Shown here one piece after another: positions 63,954-64,000 of a stretch of DNA of 64,000 nt. Location: contig NZ_WNKS01000021.1 in assembly GCF_009720655.1 (NCBI RefSeq), positions 1-64,000 of the forward strand. The letters are read 5' to 3'. Position 1 is the first letter of the stretch. The number at the start of each line of letters is the position of its first letter. The stretch is from Rhodoblastus acidophilus. GTDB taxonomy: Bacteria > Pseudomonadota > Alphaproteobacteria > Rhizobiales > Beijerinckiaceae. The notes beneath the pieces were generated by a model, which worked only from the letters and a program-made list of their open reading frames with translations, made no database searches and had not been told where the DNA came from. Position numbers and translations under genes: made by a program.

Positions 63954-64000
63954 ATGACGGCTCGCATCTTCCGCCCCGCGAAAACCGCCACGCAATCGGG
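63954..64000 (+). CDS. Complex I NDUFS4-like accessory subunit, N-terminal start (partial)
   Basis: The window ends after 15 full codons, MTARIFRPAKTATQS. This resembles the start of alphaproteobacterial ETC complex I subunit (NDUFS4-type) proteins (MxARIYKPAKNAMQSG). GAGGA precedes the ATG by 6 nt. The gene is cut by the window edge; the call rests on few residues. Confidence 0.55.
   Translation, partial: MTARIFRPAKTATQS

Overview
The window is one contiguous piece of a GC-rich alphaproteobacterial chromosome. CtrA, the CtrA antagonist SciP, FliJ beside ctrA, periplasmic-glucan genes mdoGH, a cytochrome bc1 operon of alphaproteobacterial order, a PleC/DivJ-type kinase and DUF1153/DUF2852/DUF6111-type genes together suggest a Hyphomicrobiales (Rhizobiales) member, perhaps near Beijerinckiaceae/Methylocystaceae. 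The order is well supported; the family is a guess. Most of the window is housekeeping. Accessory signs sit at the left edge and in scattered repeats and toxin-antitoxin pairs.

Layout. 1-2.9 kb: right end of an IS21-family element (istB and the tail of istA), a PIN toxin/HTH antitoxin pair and an elongator tRNA-Met. 3-9.3 kb: a phospholipid-type methyltransferase, mnmA, then a cell-cycle/flagellar block (sciP, a small gene carrying a repeat, an LPG-synthase-like membrane protein, fliJ, ctrA). 9.3-18.5 kb: leuA with a probable leucine-rich leader peptide, oleate hydratase, coaE, a YefM/YoeB pair that overlaps a rubrerythrin-like gene, glmS, glmU. 18.6-33 kb: mdoG-mdoH, small secreted or membrane proteins, a LOG-family enzyme, pepN, a PleC/DivJ-like hybrid PAS kinase, a pterin dehydratase and a DUF1624 membrane protein. 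33-40.8 kb: a KGG-repeat stress protein, petABC, trmL-hemF, a DUF2158 protein, an extensin-like lipoprotein, DUF2852, a TetR regulator. 41-49 kb: an RpfF-like (DSF synthase) crotonase, recQ, cytochrome c2, GNAT, a TPR protein, DUF1963. 49-59.4 kb: a tightly overlapping MoxR/DUF58/BatA-DUF4159/VWA-type operon divergent from DUF1285-Nudix-secreted protein-DUF6111-CCA transferase. 59.4-64 kb: aspS, a PAP2 phosphatase, a cystathionine beta-lyase-like enzyme and the first codons of an NDUFS4-like complex I subunit.

The most unusual structure is repetitive. Three families of palindromic repeats recur: a 125-bp element with ends matching ATACGATTTCC (1455, 5589, 9138, half copy 33609), a roughly 170-180-bp GGGGAC element (30758, 59672, half copy 41270) and a RIME-like element (9049, 38159). 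Nearly every copy overlaps or abuts a stop codon or lies inside the 3' part of a reading frame. One 125-bp copy supplies about 41 residues to the C-terminal part of a PIN toxin; another is read in a different frame inside a small gene. Other leads are a leucine-rich leader upstream of leuA, four GANTC (CcrM) sites in 70 bp before the kinase gene, GANTC and TTAACC motifs before ctrA, and an RpfF homologue that keeps both catalytic glutamates.
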